Origin: Sphingobacteriales bacterium | Lineage (GTDB): Bacteria; Bacteroidota; Bacteroidia; UKL13-3 | Direction: 5' to 3' | Assembly (NCBI GenBank): GCA_021298155.1 | Contig: JAJTEN010000006.1 | Coordinates: forward strand, 1 to 64,000 | DNA: 64,000 nt | Shown here: positions 9,941-18,353 of the stretch, piece after piece | How positions within the stretch are numbered: position 1 is the stretch's first letter | Layout: the number at the start of each line of letters is the position of its first letter | Translations under genes and position numbers: made by a program | The notes under the pieces: generated by a model | The model's database searches: none | The model's input: the letters and a program-made list of their open reading frames with translations, nothing else | What the model was told of the DNA's origin: nothing

Positions 9941-9974
9941 AAAAAAAATGCTGCCCGAGGGCAGCATTTTTTTT
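9941..9974 (-). terminator. Bidirectional hairpin terminator after the zinc-ribbon gene
   Basis: An eight-A run, stem ATGCTGCC (9948-9955), loop CGAG and stem GGCAGCAT (9960-9967) are followed by a T run. The A and T tracts extend the stem, so it can work on both strands. On the minus strand it overlaps the stop codon of the zinc-ribbon gene at 9973. Confidence 0.9.
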
Positions 9975-10737
9975 ATACTGTAAAATCTGATGCGACCTCT
10001 TCAGCCATTAATGCGTCTGTTAAAACGCGGCCACAGTTTTCACAAACAATAATCTTTTTTCTTTGCTTGATATCGCTTTGCCTTTGAGGCGGAATACCAG
10101 CGAAGCATCCACTGCAACTTTCGCGTTCAATAGTTGCTACGCCAATGCCATTTTTTACACTTTTACGAATTCTATCATAAGAATGAACGAGACGCTCATC
10201 AGCAATTTTAACTGCAGCTGAGCGGATTTTCAATAATTCATCCTCTTCTTTTTGCGTTTCTGCAACAATTGTATCTAGTTCTGCTTTTTTGTTTTGCAAA
10301 TCTATGGCTCTGCCCTCAAGTTCTTTTTGTAAAGTATCTATGGCAATTTTTTTCTGTTCAATATCAAACTGAGTATTTTTGATACGCTTTTCAAGCGCTT
10401 GTTGCTCTAAACCTTGGATTTCAATTTCTTTATTTAAAGCATCAAACTCTCTGTTATTTTTAACATTGTCTAATTGCTTTTCATACTTTTTAACCAATGC
10501 TTTGGCATCCGTAATTTTACTTTTATTAGCAGAAATGTTTTCTTCCAACTTGGTAACATCAGCTTTCAAGTTGTTTAATCTTGTTTCCTGACCAATTATT
10601 TCGTCTTCTAAATCGCTAACCTCAATAGGAAGTTCTCCGCGAATGGCGGTTAATTTCCCTATTTTTGAGTCGATTAACTGAAGCTTATATAAAGCTTTTA
10701 ATTTTTGTTCAATACTGGTTTCTGTTGCGCCTGCCAT
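9973..10737 (-). CDS. Coiled-coil protein with C4 zinc ribbon (COG1579)
   Basis: A 254-aa protein. A long coiled coil (about 30-185) is followed by a C-terminal zinc ribbon with two CxxC pairs (CSGC and CENC). The family is widespread in bacteria and possibly binds nucleic acid; its precise role is unsettled. It lies 3 nt downstream of the Nif3-family gene, and this pairing recurs in many bacteria, which suggests a shared process. Confidence 0.85.
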   Translation of the reverse strand: MAGATETSIEQKLKALYKLQLIDSKIGKLTAIRGELPIEVSDLEDEIIGQETRLNNLKADVTKLEENISANKSKITDAKALVKKYEKQLDNVKNNREFDALNKEIEIQGLEQQALEKRIKNTQFDIEQKKIAIDTLQKELEGRAIDLQNKKAELDTIVAETQKEEDELLKIRSAAVKIADERLVHSYDRIRKSVKNGIGVATIERESCSGCFAGIPPQRQSDIKQRKKIIVCENCGRVLTDALMAEEVASDFTV

Positions 10738-10740
10738 ATT

Positions 10741-11838
10741 TTATAAATAATAATTTACCGGATTCGTATCAATTTTTGATAAAAGGATTGCAAAAGTAGG
10801 AAATTTTTCGAGAATTAACTCACAAATTAATGAATTTGTAAATTTTTCACTCTCATAATGACCAATATCGGCAATCATCAATTTATTTTCTGCATCAAAA
10901 AATTCATGATATTTAAAGTCGGCCGAAACATACGCATCGGCATTACAGGCTATTGCTTGCTTAAGCAAAAAGCTACCAGACCCCCCGCAAATAGCTACTT
11001 TTGAAATATTTTTACCCGCGAGAACGGTATGCCTAATTAGCTTTAATTCCATTTTTTGCTTGAGGTAAGATAAAAAATCAGTGGGAGACATTTCAGTAGG
11101 CAAAAATCCAATTAGGCCTGAACCAACTTCTTGGTTTTCATTCAATAAAGAATATAAATCGTAGGCAGGTTCCTCATAAGGATGAGATTTTTTTAGTGCA
11201 GTAACAATTTTTCCTTTTAGAAATTGGGGAAAAACCACTTCAATACGTGTTTCAGCCTCAGTATGCAGGTGATTTCTTTCACCAACAAAAGGTTTTGCCT
11301 CCTTATTACCTGTAAAGGTGCCTGAACCTGTTGAACTAAAAGAACAATGACTATAATTCCCAATTTTACCGGCACCGGCGAGAAAAAGTGCATCTTTAAC
11401 CTTACCAACATAATCATGAGGCACAAATGTGACCAATTTACCTAGGACAGCCGATTTTGGTGCCAATATCTGGGTTTGTTGCAGATTAAGTTTTTGGGCA
11501 ATTCCTGAATTTACACCAATGCGCACATTATCTAAATTGGTGTGCACCGCGTAAATGGCTATTTGATGTTGAATGGCTAAAATAATGGTACGTTCTACAT
11601 AACTATTTCCATTCAACCTTTTTAATCCCGTAAAAACAATTGGATGATGAGAGATAATTAAGTTACAACCCAAATTAATTGCCTCTAATACAACATCTTC
11701 TGTACAATCCAATGCAATCAAAGCACGATTAACTTCGGTATCAGCAGATCCAACAATGAGACCACAATTATCATAAGACTCTTGATAAGCAAGGGGTGCA
11801 AAACTTTCTAGATAATCAGTTAACTCTCTAATTTTCAT
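10741..11838 (-). CDS. Nif3-like dinuclear metal centre protein
   Basis: A 365-aa member of the NIF3/YbgI/YqfO family. Metal-ligand motifs are SHHPIVF (around residue 63) and HTNLDN (around residue 98), with the closing histidine near the C terminus in IGHYESE. The length above 350 indicates the YqfO type with an inserted PII-like domain in the middle. Some members act as GTP cyclohydrolase I type 2, but that activity cannot be assigned from sequence. It overlaps the upstream glycosyltransferase by 4 nt (ATGA). Confidence 0.88.
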   Translation of the reverse strand: MKIRELTDYLESFAPLAYQESYDNCGLIVGSADTEVNRALIALDCTEDVVLEAINLGCNLIISHHPIVFTGLKRLNGNSYVERTIILAIQHQIAIYAVHTNLDNVRIGVNSGIAQKLNLQQTQILAPKSAVLGKLVTFVPHDYVGKVKDALFLAGAGKIGNYSHCSFSSTGSGTFTGNKEAKPFVGERNHLHTEAETRIEVVFPQFLKGKIVTALKKSHPYEEPAYDLYSLLNENQEVGSGLIGFLPTEMSPTDFLSYLKQKMELKLIRHTVLAGKNISKVAICGGSGSFLLKQAIACNADAYVSADFKYHEFFDAENKLMIADIGHYESEKFTNSLICELILEKFPTFAILLSKIDTNPVNYYL

Positions 11839-12662
11839 TTAACTACAGGTAAATTAGCCAATTTATTTTTAAATTTGTAAGTCCTATACAGCTTGAACCA
11901 AAATGTATTTTGAAAACTTCTAATAAACCACACCTTGGCATAAATTACGGGATATAACAACAGATTAAGAATAGCAATATAGGGCGGAAAATGAGTAAAT
12001 CCAACATGGATGTATTCTTTATACCCCTTCATTCGCTTAAAATAGGTGGCACCTTGAATGTCGTAGAAAGCCACTATTTGGTTCAGAAAAAATGTTTTTA
12101 CTTGTTGATTTTTAAATACCCTAACAAACCACTCTCCATCAGCTACTAAAGAATATCTCAGGTTAAAGAAACCAAGCTGCTGAAATAAGGTTTTTTTGGC
12201 GAATGTGGCTTGGTGGCAGATGGGATAATGGGAAAAAAACATGGAAAATTTAACCGGCTTACCCGTCACATAATTCACCTGTGTAGGTTCATTCTTGGTT
12301 TCTACTTTGGCATACAAAAAATCAATCGCTTGTTTTTCTAGGCAATTGTTTACCAGTTCGAGTACATGTGGAGAATAAAAAGAATCTCCTGCATTCAGAA
12401 AATATACATACTCTCCTTTTGCGGCCTTTACTCCCTTATTCATGGCATCATAAATACCTTGATCGGGTTCAGAAATGAATGTACCGATATAGGCTTCGAA
12501 CGGCCTCAATACTTCTTGCGTATGATCAGTTGAGCCACCATCAATAATAACAAGTTCAAAATCTTTGAAACTTTGCTGCAAAGCAGATTGAAGGGTGTCT
12601 GGCAGCAAACGGGCAGCGTTATAACAAACTGTAATTAAACTAAATTTAGGTTGTTGTTTCAT
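11835..12662 (-). CDS. Glycosyltransferase family 2
   Basis: A 275-aa GT-A-fold transferase. The nucleotide-binding IDGGSTD is near residue 40, EPDQGIYDAMNKG near 80, and FLNAGD in the place of the DxD metal motif near 110. A hydrophobic stretch around 225-245 may associate with the membrane. It is of the type that decorates surface polysaccharides, but the sugar is unknown. Its ATG overlaps the stop codon of the preceding small lipoprotein gene (TAATG), implying translational coupling. Confidence 0.87.
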   Translation of the reverse strand: MKQQPKFSLITVCYNAARLLPDTLQSALQQSFKDFELVIIDGGSTDHTQEVLRPFEAYIGTFISEPDQGIYDAMNKGVKAAKGEYVYFLNAGDSFYSPHVLELVNNCLEKQAIDFLYAKVETKNEPTQVNYVTGKPVKFSMFFSHYPICHQATFAKKTLFQQLGFFNLRYSLVADGEWFVRVFKNQQVKTFFLNQIVAFYDIQGATYFKRMKGYKEYIHVGFTHFPPYIAILNLLLYPVIYAKVWFIRSFQNTFWFKLYRTYKFKNKLANLPVVK

Positions 12663-12784
12663 TAAAATTTAGGACAATTACATTTTTTATCTCTTGCAAT
12701 TCCCTTGTGTGTATTGCAAGCAGACAAGCTAACAATACTCACCAAGAAAAGGAGTATTACGAACCCATTCCAATTTTTTCTCAT
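12662..12784 (-). CDS. Small 40-residue lipoprotein
   Basis: A short frame that ordinary length cut-offs miss. It starts at ATG 12784 (MRKNWNGF) and has a hydrophobic helix (residues 8-20), a lipobox LSAC with Cys23, and a mature part of only 18 residues with two more cysteines near the end (KCNCPKF). The stop codon TAA shares its last two bases with the ATG of the downstream glycosyltransferase. The signal peptide plus lipobox architecture and the TAATG coupling argue that it is real. Function is unknown. Confidence 0.75.
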   Translation of the reverse strand: MRKNWNGFVILLFLVSIVSLSACNTHKGIARDKKCNCPKF

Positions 12785-12842
12785 GTTACAAAATTATAAA
12801 AACCAATGAGATTTCATTAAACTTGCAAGATATTAAGAACAA

Positions 12843-13499
12843 ATGATGGAAATTTTAGAAATTATTAAAGAATTACTAACCAACACCAAAGGTTTCTTGG
12901 AAGAATTTGTTAAGGTAAATGGATTATGGATTTATGGCTTACTTTTTTTAATTGTTTTTTGTGAAACAGGCTTAGTCGTTTTGCCGCTTTTACCCGGTGA
13001 TTCTCTCCTTTTTACGGCAGGGGTTTTAGCCGGAAATGCAAACAATAATTTGGATGTTTCTATCATCATTCTTTTGCTTATTACTGCAGCACTGTTGGGC
13101 GATAATACCAATTATTTTATCGGCAAATTTTTAGCTAAAAAAGGCGAAGGAGCCAAGCTATTTGGTATCTTTACCATTAAAAAAGAATATATACGCAAAA
13201 CGGAAGAATTTTATGAAAAACATGGTACCGTAGCCATCATTATAGCTAGGTTTGTGCCAATAGTGCGCACATTTGCTCCATTTGTAGCCGGAGTAGGCAG
13301 CATGAAATATAGCAAATACATTACCTATTGTATTATTGGCGCTATACTTTGGGTAACAAGCATAACCCTAGCAGGATATTTCTTGGGAAGCAACCCCTGG
13401 GTTCAGAAAAACTTTGAAAAAGTAGTTTTTGGCATCATTATTCTTTCTGTTTTACCAGTAATTTTTCAGGTCATAAAACACCGCTTTGCTAAAAAGTAA
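12843..13499 (+). CDS. DedA family membrane protein
   Basis: A 218-aa VTT-domain protein with about five membrane segments. It has the family motifs ETGLVVLPLLPGDSLL (about 40-55) and a conserved arginine/glycine segment ARFVPIVRTFAPFVAG (about 138-153). DedA proteins are implicated in phospholipid or undecaprenyl phosphate flipping and in envelope homeostasis. The next gene begins inside its 3' end. Confidence 0.88.
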   Translation: MMEILEIIKELLTNTKGFLEEFVKVNGLWIYGLLFLIVFCETGLVVLPLLPGDSLLFTAGVLAGNANNNLDVSIIILLLITAALLGDNTNYFIGKFLAKKGEGAKLFGIFTIKKEYIRKTEEFYEKHGTVAIIIARFVPIVRTFAPFVAGVGSMKYSKYITYCIIGAILWVTSITLAGYFLGSNPWVQKNFEKVVFGIIILSVLPVIFQVIKHRFAKK

Positions 13500-14229
13500 A
13501 CAGTACATATTAGTTATTCTTTTCATCTGGGCGCAACCAATTTTTGCCGAGAAAACTGCGGGTTTTTGCAGCCTAAGTGAAGAAGAGCAAGGGAAAGAAG
13601 TTTTGGCGCTTTTCCCTGGAACAGAATTTTTATGCCTACCCGCTAATACCATAAAAAACAGGGTTTGGATTAATGCTTGGGTACCCAGTTACCAATTATA
13701 TGATGGATTAAGGTTACAAGAGAAAACCAAAATTTACAACCAACAAAACAAAGCCATTGGTAAGGTAAATGTATCATTTAATCCCATGCAAATTTTGGAG
13801 GTAAAAGATAGTTTAACCCATATAATTATTAGTGGGTATATGCACAAAGGTTGTACAGATTTAAAATTTGTACCCGAAATAGAACTAAGTAATTTATTAG
13901 ATAAAGCAGAAAATAATGAGCGTTTTTCTTTTTTTGAAAATTTCATTAATAAATACGATTTTAAGAAAACCATAGAAGATAACAATTACAGTTCTTACCT
14001 CATTCAAGAGCCAGAATTTGTGCAACAAATTTTGGTGCCTAGGTTATTATTGGTCTTTTATAAATCAGAACTTATTGCCATTTTTCATACACAAGCGCTT
14101 AGGGTAAAAAAATATGATTCTATTGAAATGGGTAGCCAATACAAAATGATTTATAACTCTAAATTTAGTGAACATACCAAACAAGAGATGGTATTGATAT
14201 ATAAAAGTAAACTTCAAACGTATAAATAA
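13486..14229 (+). CDS. Exported protein of unknown function
   Basis: A 247-aa protein beginning with a signal peptide ([15 protein letters not shown]). No known domain is recognised. The only sensible start is TTG 13486, which overlaps the end of the DedA gene by 14 nt; there is no ATG before the signal peptide. Only 1 nt separates its stop from the ATG of GDP-fucose synthase. DedA, this gene and fcl therefore look like one operon. Four cysteines are scattered without an obvious metal motif. Confidence 0.65.
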   Translation: MLKSKQYILVILFIWAQPIFAEKTAGFCSLSEEEQGKEVLALFPGTEFLCLPANTIKNRVWINAWVPSYQLYDGLRLQEKTKIYNQQNKAIGKVNVSFNPMQILEVKDSLTHIIISGYMHKGCTDLKFVPEIELSNLLDKAENNERFSFFENFINKYDFKKTIEDNNYSSYLIQEPEFVQQILVPRLLLVFYKSELIAIFHTQALRVKKYDSIEMGSQYKMIYNSKFSEHTKQEMVLIYKSKLQTYK

Positions 14230-14230
14230 C

Positions 14231-15166
14231 ATGGAAGTAGGGGATAAAATATACATAGCCGGTCACCGAGGAATGGTTGGATCAGCCATGCATAGGAAAC
14301 TGATAAAAGAGGGATTTACAAATTTGGTTTTGCGGAGTTCCTCAGATTTAGACCTAAGAAACCAAGCCGCGGTGGCTCATTTTTTTGAAACAGAAAAGCC
14401 TGATTATGTGTTTTTAGCTGCAGCAAAAGTAGGTGGTATTCATGCTAACAACACCTACAGGGCTCAATTTCTGTATGAAAACTTAATGATCCAAAACAAT
14501 GTCATACACCAAAGCTACCTTCAGGGCGTTAAAAAATTGTTATTTTTTGGCTCAAGTTGCATTTATCCAAAGTTTGCACCACAACCTTTGAAAGAAGAAA
14601 GTTTATTAACCGGATTATTGGAGGAAACCAATGAGCCTTATGCCATTGCTAAAATTAGTGGAATTAAAATGTGTGAAGCATATAGAGACCAATACAATTG
14701 TAATTATGTATCGGTAATGCCCACCAATTTATATGGCTATGCCGACAATTATCATCCAGAGCATTCTCATGTTTTACCAGCACTTATTAGGAAATTTCAT
14801 GAGGCTAAAATTAGTGGAGCTAAACAAGTAGAAATTTGGGGCAGTGGTATGCCCTTGCGCGAATTTTTATTTGTTGATGATTTGGCTGAGGCAGCTTTTT
14901 TGGTCATGCAAAATTACCAAGAAAAACAATTTTTAAATATTGGAACTGGTGAAGATTTAACCATTAAGGACCTGGCTAAAACCATTCAAAAAATTATTGA
15001 TTTTAAGGGGGATTTGATATTTAACACAGAAAAACCAGATGGTACACCCAGGAAATTAATGGATGTGAGCAAAATTAAATCACTAGGCTGGGTGCCAAAA
15101 ATTGGTTTGGAAGAAGGGATTAAGTTGGCGTATACAGATTTCTTAAAAATTTTAGCCACAAATTGA
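14231..15166 (+). CDS. fcl: GDP-L-fucose synthase
   Basis: An NADPH-dependent epimerase-reductase that makes GDP-L-fucose from GDP-4-keto-6-deoxymannose, 311 aa. It has the extended-SDR nucleotide site GHRGMVG (11-17), the catalytic serine in FGSSCIYP (about 108) and Tyr137-x3-Lys141 (YAIAK). Family-specific features such as AAAKVGGI and the NLYG loop are present. The partner GDP-mannose dehydratase is not in the window. Its neighbours suggest a role in exopolysaccharide sugar supply. Confidence 0.93.
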   Translation: MEVGDKIYIAGHRGMVGSAMHRKLIKEGFTNLVLRSSSDLDLRNQAAVAHFFETEKPDYVFLAAAKVGGIHANNTYRAQFLYENLMIQNNVIHQSYLQGVKKLLFFGSSCIYPKFAPQPLKEESLLTGLLEETNEPYAIAKISGIKMCEAYRDQYNCNYVSVMPTNLYGYADNYHPEHSHVLPALIRKFHEAKISGAKQVEIWGSGMPLREFLFVDDLAEAAFLVMQNYQEKQFLNIGTGEDLTIKDLAKTIQKIIDFKGDLIFNTEKPDGTPRKLMDVSKIKSLGWVPKIGLEEGIKLAYTDFLKILATN

Positions 15167-15218
15167 GTTTTTTTTCCCAAATTGCAACAAAATATTCATT
15201 TTAATACACCTTCAGCAA

Positions 15219-16592
15219 ATGGCAAAAGTTAAAAATAACCATAAAATTTTTATCGTAGAAGACGATACTTGGTATAGAAACTTCTTAAGCTATACATTGC
15301 AATTAAACCCCGATTACGAGGTGGTGAGTTTTGAAAATGCAAAAGATTGCTTGAATAGCCTGCATCAAAAGCCAGATTTAATTACAATAGACTATTCTCT
15401 GCCGGGTATAAATGGTTCCGACCTAATAAAAAAAATAAAGGAAATTGACGACCAAGTTCAATTAATTGTCATTTCAGGCCAAGAAGATATTAATACTGCA
15501 GTAAACTTATTAAAGTTAGGCGTTTTTGATTATATCATTAAAAATGAAGATACAAAAACGCGTTTGATGAATTCGGTTCAAAACGCCTTAATTAATAATT
15601 TACTAAAAACTGAAATTATTGAATTAAGAGAAGATTTGGGCAAAAAGTATGATTATGCCAAAACCATCATTGGAAATAGCGATTCATTAAAGAAAACGTT
15701 TTCTTTGATTGAAAAGGCTGCCAATAGTAAAATTACTGTTTCAGTTACAGGAGAAACAGGAACCGGTAAAGAGTTGGTAGCTAAAGCTATTCATTATAAT
15801 AGTTTACGTAAAAAAGCTCCATTTGTTGCTGTTAACGTAGCAGCAATTCCAAAAGAGTTAATTGAGAGCGAACTTTTTGGTCACGAAAAAGGAGCATTTA
15901 CCGGTGCAGACGCCCGCAGAATTGGAAAATTCGAACAAGCTATTAAAGGTACTATATTTTTAGACGAAATTGGTGAACTAGATTTAAATCTTCAAGCCAA
16001 ACTATTACGCGTACTACAAGAGAGAGAGATTACAAGAATTGGAAGTAATAATGCCATACCAATTGATGTAAGAATCATTGTTGCCACACATAAAAATTTA
16101 GCTACAGAGGTGCAAGAAGGCAGATTCAGAGAAGATCTTTATTATAGATTACTTGGTTTGCCTATTCATTTATCTCCACTTAGAGAGCGCGGAAACGACG
16201 TAATTTATTTGGCTAAACATTTTATAGACGAGAGTGTTAAAGAGAACAAAACTGGCAAAATAACCTTAAGCAATGAGGCTCAAAAAAAGCTTTTAGACTA
16301 TTCATATCCAGGAAATATAAGAGAATTAAAAGCAATTGTAGAATTAGCATGTGTAATGTGCGATAATCATGTTATTGAGGCCAAAGACATCACCTATAAC
16401 TCGGAAAAATCTATGGGCTCAATTCTAAATCAGGAGATGAGTTTTGATGATTATACCAATTCTATTATCAACTATTACTTAGAAAAATACGACCATAATG
16501 TGATAACGGTTGCCAAGAAATTAAAAATTGGAAAATCTACCATTTACCGTATAATGAAAACGGATTCATTTCAAAAAATATATAATAAATAG
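15219..16592 (+). CDS. Sigma54-dependent response regulator (NtrC family)
   Basis: A 457-aa activator with three domains. The receiver (1-125) has Glu14/Asp15/Asp16, phosphoacceptor Asp58, Ser86 and Lys108. The AAA+ domain has Walker A GETGTGKE (178-185) and the sigma54-contact loop GAFTGA (225-230), with an intact FLDEIGEL Walker B. A Fis-type helix-turn-helix (about 415-450) binds DNA. It therefore activates sigma54 promoters on phosphorylation. No kinase lies next to it, and its targets may include the following genes or distant polysaccharide loci. Confidence 0.93.
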   Translation: MAKVKNNHKIFIVEDDTWYRNFLSYTLQLNPDYEVVSFENAKDCLNSLHQKPDLITIDYSLPGINGSDLIKKIKEIDDQVQLIVISGQEDINTAVNLLKLGVFDYIIKNEDTKTRLMNSVQNALINNLLKTEIIELREDLGKKYDYAKTIIGNSDSLKKTFSLIEKAANSKITVSVTGETGTGKELVAKAIHYNSLRKKAPFVAVNVAAIPKELIESELFGHEKGAFTGADARRIGKFEQAIKGTIFLDEIGELDLNLQAKLLRVLQEREITRIGSNNAIPIDVRIIVATHKNLATEVQEGRFREDLYYRLLGLPIHLSPLRERGNDVIYLAKHFIDESVKENKTGKITLSNEAQKKLLDYSYPGNIRELKAIVELACVMCDNHVIEAKDITYNSEKSMGSILNQEMSFDDYTNSIINYYLEKYDHNVITVAKKLKIGKSTIYRIMKTDSFQKIYNK

Positions 16593-16624
16593 CAACTCAC
16601 ACCTAGGAAAATATACTCTAAATT

Positions 16625-17005
16625 ATGAAAAAAACACTTTTAGCATTAGATGATGAGCTGAGTATCTTAAAAATATTAGATTTTTATTTTAATAAAAATT
16701 ATACCGTTGTTGCCAAGCAAAATGGAAAAGATGCACTCGAGTGGATGCAACAAGGAGTTATTCCAGATGTAATTATAGCAGATGTAAATATGCCAGAGAT
16801 AAATGGCTTAGATTTCATTAGACAAATTAGAGCGAGTGGTTTCTTCAAAAACGTACCGCTTATTATGCTTTCTGGTAATGAGGGCACTTCTGATAAAATA
16901 AAATGTTTAAAAGCAGGTGCAGATGACTACGTGATTAAACCCTTTAATCCAGAGGAATTAGAGGCTAGGATAGAAAATATTTTCAGACGAATCAAAAAAA
17001 TTTAA
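16625..17005 (+). CDS. Single-domain response regulator (CheY-like)
   Basis: A 126-aa stand-alone receiver with all key residues: Asp9/Asp10, phosphoacceptor Asp53, Ser83 and Lys105. It has no output domain, so it must act by protein contact, possibly on the adjacent sugar transferase (2-nt gap) or as a phosphorelay intermediate. It follows the sigma54 regulator by 32 nt. Confidence 0.92.
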   Translation: MKKTLLALDDELSILKILDFYFNKNYTVVAKQNGKDALEWMQQGVIPDVIIADVNMPEINGLDFIRQIRASGFFKNVPLIMLSGNEGTSDKIKCLKAGADDYVIKPFNPEELEARIENIFRRIKKI

Positions 17006-17007
17006 GG

Positions 17008-18201
17008 ATGGAAAATATCATTTCTAAAGATAGAATTGCCTTTATTTCTTCTAATCCAGATTCTATTGTTGAATTTAGTCACTTATTCAAAGAGGAATTT
17101 GATGTTTTCCACTTTGAAAATATTTTTAAATTTATTCAATGGAATAATTCGAACATTCCAGTTAAATTAGTTGTTACTTACTCAGATTTATTGAGCTCAA
17201 ACGGTATTACCTTTAGAAAAATATGTAAAAATATCTCTACCACAGCAAATATCCCTTTTGTTCTTATTGTAGACCGGATAACAGAGGCAAATAGGAATAT
17301 TGCCTTGTTTGAACAGTTCGCAGATATTTTTGAATACCCAATACAAGCAGATGAATTTTTACTTCGAGCCAAGTATTTAATAGAAAACCCTCCGCGTTAT
17401 CATGCTTCGTTAACTAAAAATAATACCATATTTCCTAAATATAAAATTCCAACTTCTAAACGAATTTTTGATATCATTTTTTCATCCCTAGCCTTGCTAT
17501 GCTTGCTCCCTTTCTTTATCATTTTTGCGCTTATCATTGTGCTTGAATCAAGGGGTCCAGTCTTCTACGCAGCGAAAAGAGTTGGATCGGGCTATACCCT
17601 CTTCAATTTTTATAAATTTAGGTCTATGCGCCATGGTGCAGATGCCATGTTAAAAGGTTTAAAACACCTAAATCAATATCATGAAAGCACTTTGGATGGC
17701 ATTCAAAATTTTAATAATTATTTATGCCCTGAATGTCAGAATGCCAATGCTGGATGCCAGAATAAACTTTATATGGATGGTGAAATGATTTGCGAAAAAA
17801 TATTTGCCGACTATAAACGAGTGAAAGAAAACTTCAAATTCATCAAGATTGAAAATGACCCAAGAACTACGAGATTTGGGAAGTTTATGAGAAATACCAG
17901 TATTGATGAATTACCTCAATTAATTAATGTGTTAAAAGGCGATATGAGTATTGTTGGGAATAGACCATTACCTCTATATGAAGCTGAAAAATTAACTACA
18001 GATCAATTTGCACTTAGGTTTATGGCGCCAGCAGGGATTACCGGTTTATGGCAGGTAACTAACAGGGGACTCAGCGGTCATATGAGTGTGGAGGAAAGAA
18101 TGGAACTTGATAATGAATATGCCAAAAACAGTTCATTTGTAAACGACATAAAAATTATTTTGCGAACCATTCCAGCCTTATTCCAAAAAGAAAACGTATA
18201 A
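17008..18201 (+). CDS. Sugar transferase with N-terminal pseudo-receiver domain
   Basis: A 397-aa fusion. Residues 1-130 follow the receiver fold but have lost its chemistry: aligned to the neighbouring CheY-like protein, the phosphoacceptor Asp is Tyr58, the Ser is Val88 and the Lys is Tyr110. Residues about 148-397 are a bacterial sugar transferase (polyisoprenyl-phosphate hexose-1-phosphate transferase) with one N-terminal membrane hairpin and the signatures KFRSM, DELPQL and PGITGLWQ-like AGITGLWQ. An insert carries four cysteines (240, 243, 250 and 262), spaced C-x2-C-x6-C-x11-C, suggesting a metal site. It should start lipid-linked polysaccharide synthesis. Confidence 0.88.
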   Translation: MENIISKDRIAFISSNPDSIVEFSHLFKEEFDVFHFENIFKFIQWNNSNIPVKLVVTYSDLLSSNGITFRKICKNISTTANIPFVLIVDRITEANRNIALFEQFADIFEYPIQADEFLLRAKYLIENPPRYHASLTKNNTIFPKYKIPTSKRIFDIIFSSLALLCLLPFFIIFALIIVLESRGPVFYAAKRVGSGYTLFNFYKFRSMRHGADAMLKGLKHLNQYHESTLDGIQNFNNYLCPECQNANAGCQNKLYMDGEMICEKIFADYKRVKENFKFIKIENDPRTTRFGKFMRNTSIDELPQLINVLKGDMSIVGNRPLPLYEAEKLTTDQFALRFMAPAGITGLWQVTNRGLSGHMSVEERMELDNEYAKNSSFVNDIKIILRTIPALFQKENV

Positions 18202-18353
18202 TTTTATCGTTTTTTCGTGATTCAAATACCTTAACCTGTTTTAATGAAATGAGCAAAATGCTTTGCAACTACAAGCTATTAAAATTGGAATAATCTCAAA
18301 TTATACTTGGCAAGCCATAACTTTAGCCTAATTTAGCAGGCTATTTCGCATAC

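Noticed and set aside
18302..18325. Sigma54 promoter before the MATE gene
   Set aside because: TTGGCA is present but no GC element lies at the required spacing downstream.
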